Shown: in pieces, positions 5,897 to 6,453 of the stretch | How the letters are laid out: each line of letters starts with the position of its first letter | How positions within the stretch are numbered: position 1 is the first letter of the stretch | Assembly (NCBI GenBank): GCA_035509915.1 | Contig: DATKIB010000124.1 | Coordinates: 1-6,453 of the forward strand | Length of the DNA: 6,453 bases | DNA from: Bog-564 sp035509915 | GTDB lineage: Bacteria; Actinomycetota; Acidimicrobiia; Acidimicrobiales; UBA8190 | Reading direction: 5' to 3' | Program-made: the position numbers and the translations under genes | The notes under the pieces: generated by a model | Database searches by the model: none | Told to the model about the DNA's origin: nothing | Seen by the model: only the letters and a program-made list of their open reading frames with translations

Positions 5897-5927
5897 CGCT
5901 AACCGCGCCGGGCGAGTAGTGTTAGCG
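5897..5927. promoter_or_regulatory. Perfect dyad CGCTAAC-N17-GTTAGCG between divergent genes
   Basis: CGCTAAC (5897-5903) and GTTAGCG (5921-5927) are exact inverted complements separated by 17 bases, centred 50 bases upstream of the peroxiredoxin ATG and 81 bases upstream of the small membrane protein GTG. Within it, ACGCTA read on the minus strand gives TAGCGT, and TAGTGT occurs on the plus strand at 5917-5922; both fit TANNNT -10 elements. A shared operator over divergent promoters is a reasonable reading; the binding protein is unknown. Confidence 0.45.
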
Positions 5928-5992
5928 CCGATCTGCCGGACCCCGAGGGGCGGAAAGATCTCCGACTCCCGCTCGTTGACGAGGAGAAAGAA

Positions 5993-6166
5993 GTGGCCGG
6001 AACGACACTCCGACGTGGCGGGCCCGCCCGTGCTCGAGAGCGCAGGCCGCTGACCCAGCTCCAGATGAGCATCGCTTTGGTGCTGGGCATCGTCGGAGCC
6101 TTCGTCGGCACGATCGTCGCTCTGATCGTCCTCGCGATCATCATCGGGCTGGCGGGCGGCCACTAG
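5993..6166 (+). CDS. Small single-pass membrane protein (57 residues)
   Basis: Starts at GTG 5993 with GAGGAG (5981-5986) ideally spaced six bases upstream, and ends at TAG 6164-6166. Residues 1-24 are basic (Arg at 7, 8, 13, 15, 17 and 18), and residues 26-53 form one long hydrophobic helix rich in Ile, Val, Leu, Ala and Gly, with G32, G35 and G39 on one face (a GxxxG pair at 35-39). The positive-inside rule predicts a cytoplasmic N-terminus and a very short outer tail (AGGH). The frame is open upstream to a stop at 5900-5902 but contains no other ATG, GTG or TTG. I recognise no family. It is divergent from the peroxiredoxin gene and converges on the transporter permease with 24 bases between stops. 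The excellent ribosome site and clean membrane helix argue for a real gene. Confidence 0.7.
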   Translation: MAGTTLRRGGPARARERRPLTQLQMSIALVLGIVGAFVGTIVALIVLAIIIGLAGGH

Positions 6167-6190
6167 CCAACCCGGCAAGGACCCGAGAAT

Positions 6191-6453
6191 TCAGCGCTCG
6201 ATCGGTGCCAGCAGCCCCCCGGCGCGTACAGGACGCGTCCTGCGCAGGCCTTCCCAACTCCTGCCGATGGCGTAGCAGAGAGCACTTCCCGCCCCGACGA
6301 AGAAGCCGACGGGCCAATTCGACAGGTACGAGAGCGCAATGGCGGCCCAGACCGTGACCAGGGCGGCGACCACCGACAGGAGCATCGCCAAGATCGGTCG
6401 GTCAGTGAAAGAGCGGGCGGCAGCGGGCGGTCCGATCATGAGGCTGAAGATCA
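6191..6453 (-). CDS. ABC-3 family metal-ion transporter permease, C-terminal part
   Basis: The 3' end of a gene that enters from the right edge; about 86 codons are visible. The frame stays open through the edge (...IFSLMIGPPAAARSFTDRP), so the internal ATG at 6439 is not the real start. This segment matches the C-terminal portion of ZnuB/MntB/TroC-like permeases, where a hydrophobic helix ending in P-A-A-x-A-R is followed by two further spans: here ILAMLLSVVAALVTVWAAIA, then LSNWPVGFFVGAGSALCYA. These inner-membrane permeases import zinc or manganese with an ATPase and a binding lipoprotein; those partners would lie to the right if the operon is standard. The metal cannot be assigned from this fragment. 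The C-terminal tail is basic (RSWEGLRRTRPVR). It converges on the small membrane protein gene. Confidence 0.75.
   Translation of the reverse strand, partial: IFSLMIGPPAAARSFTDRPILAMLLSVVAALVTVWAAIALSYLSNWPVGFFVGAGSALCYAIGRSWEGLRRTRPVRAGGLLAPIER

Noticed and set aside
6146..6173. Possible terminator hairpin at the end of the small membrane protein gene
   Set aside because: An eight-base stem with a mismatch, a 12-base loop and no T-run, mostly inside coding sequence.
6191..6439. Complete 82-residue protein starting at ATG 6439
   Set aside because: The frame is open past this ATG to the window edge, and the hydrophobic residues before it belong to a permease helix, so this is an internal methionine of a truncated gene.

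Overview
The window is a compact, high-GC stretch (codon third positions dominated by G and C, with GTG starts) of the kind seen in Actinomycetota. Several proteins resemble forms common in actinobacterial genomes, and one or two starts look leaderless, which is frequent there. A deep actinobacterial lineage such as Acidimicrobiia is plausible, but this is inference from composition and gene style, not from a marker gene.

Left part (1-3347, all plus strand): a left-handed beta-helix (hexapeptide-repeat) acyltransferase at 124-828 with a probable leaderless GTG start; a 184-base gap holding two small inverted repeats; a VC0807-like multi-pass membrane protein at 1013-1768; a divergent PlsY-like glycerol-3-phosphate acyltransferase homologue at 1737-2432, overlapping the previous gene by 32 bases; and a DegV/FakB-type fatty-acid-binding protein at 2517-3347. 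DegV/FakB proteins present fatty acids for phosphorylation, and PlsY proteins consume acyl-phosphate, so this half has a coherent membrane-lipid theme. The kinase FakA and the partner enzyme PlsX are not in the window.

Middle (3319-5385): an alpha/beta hydrolase on the minus strand (3319-4173) meets the DegV gene tail to tail with a 29-base overlap of coding ends. A 249-base divergent intergenic region separates it from a pirin-family gene (4423-5385, plus strand) with a full set of metal ligands and a strong ribosome binding site.

Right part (5386-6453): a peroxiredoxin of the Bcp/PrxQ type on the minus strand (5407-5862), whose upstream region carries a perfect 7-base dyad facing a previously unlisted 57-residue membrane protein gene on the plus strand (5993-6166, strong Shine-Dalgarno). 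The last feature is the 3' end of an ABC-3 family (ZnuB/MntB-like) metal-transporter permease on the minus strand, cut by the window edge.

I see no tRNA, rRNA, CRISPR array, insertion sequence, phage gene or defence system. The most novel items are the small membrane protein with its divergent dyad and the altered active-site boxes of the PlsY-like protein. Otherwise this is ordinary chromosomal housekeeping sequence.
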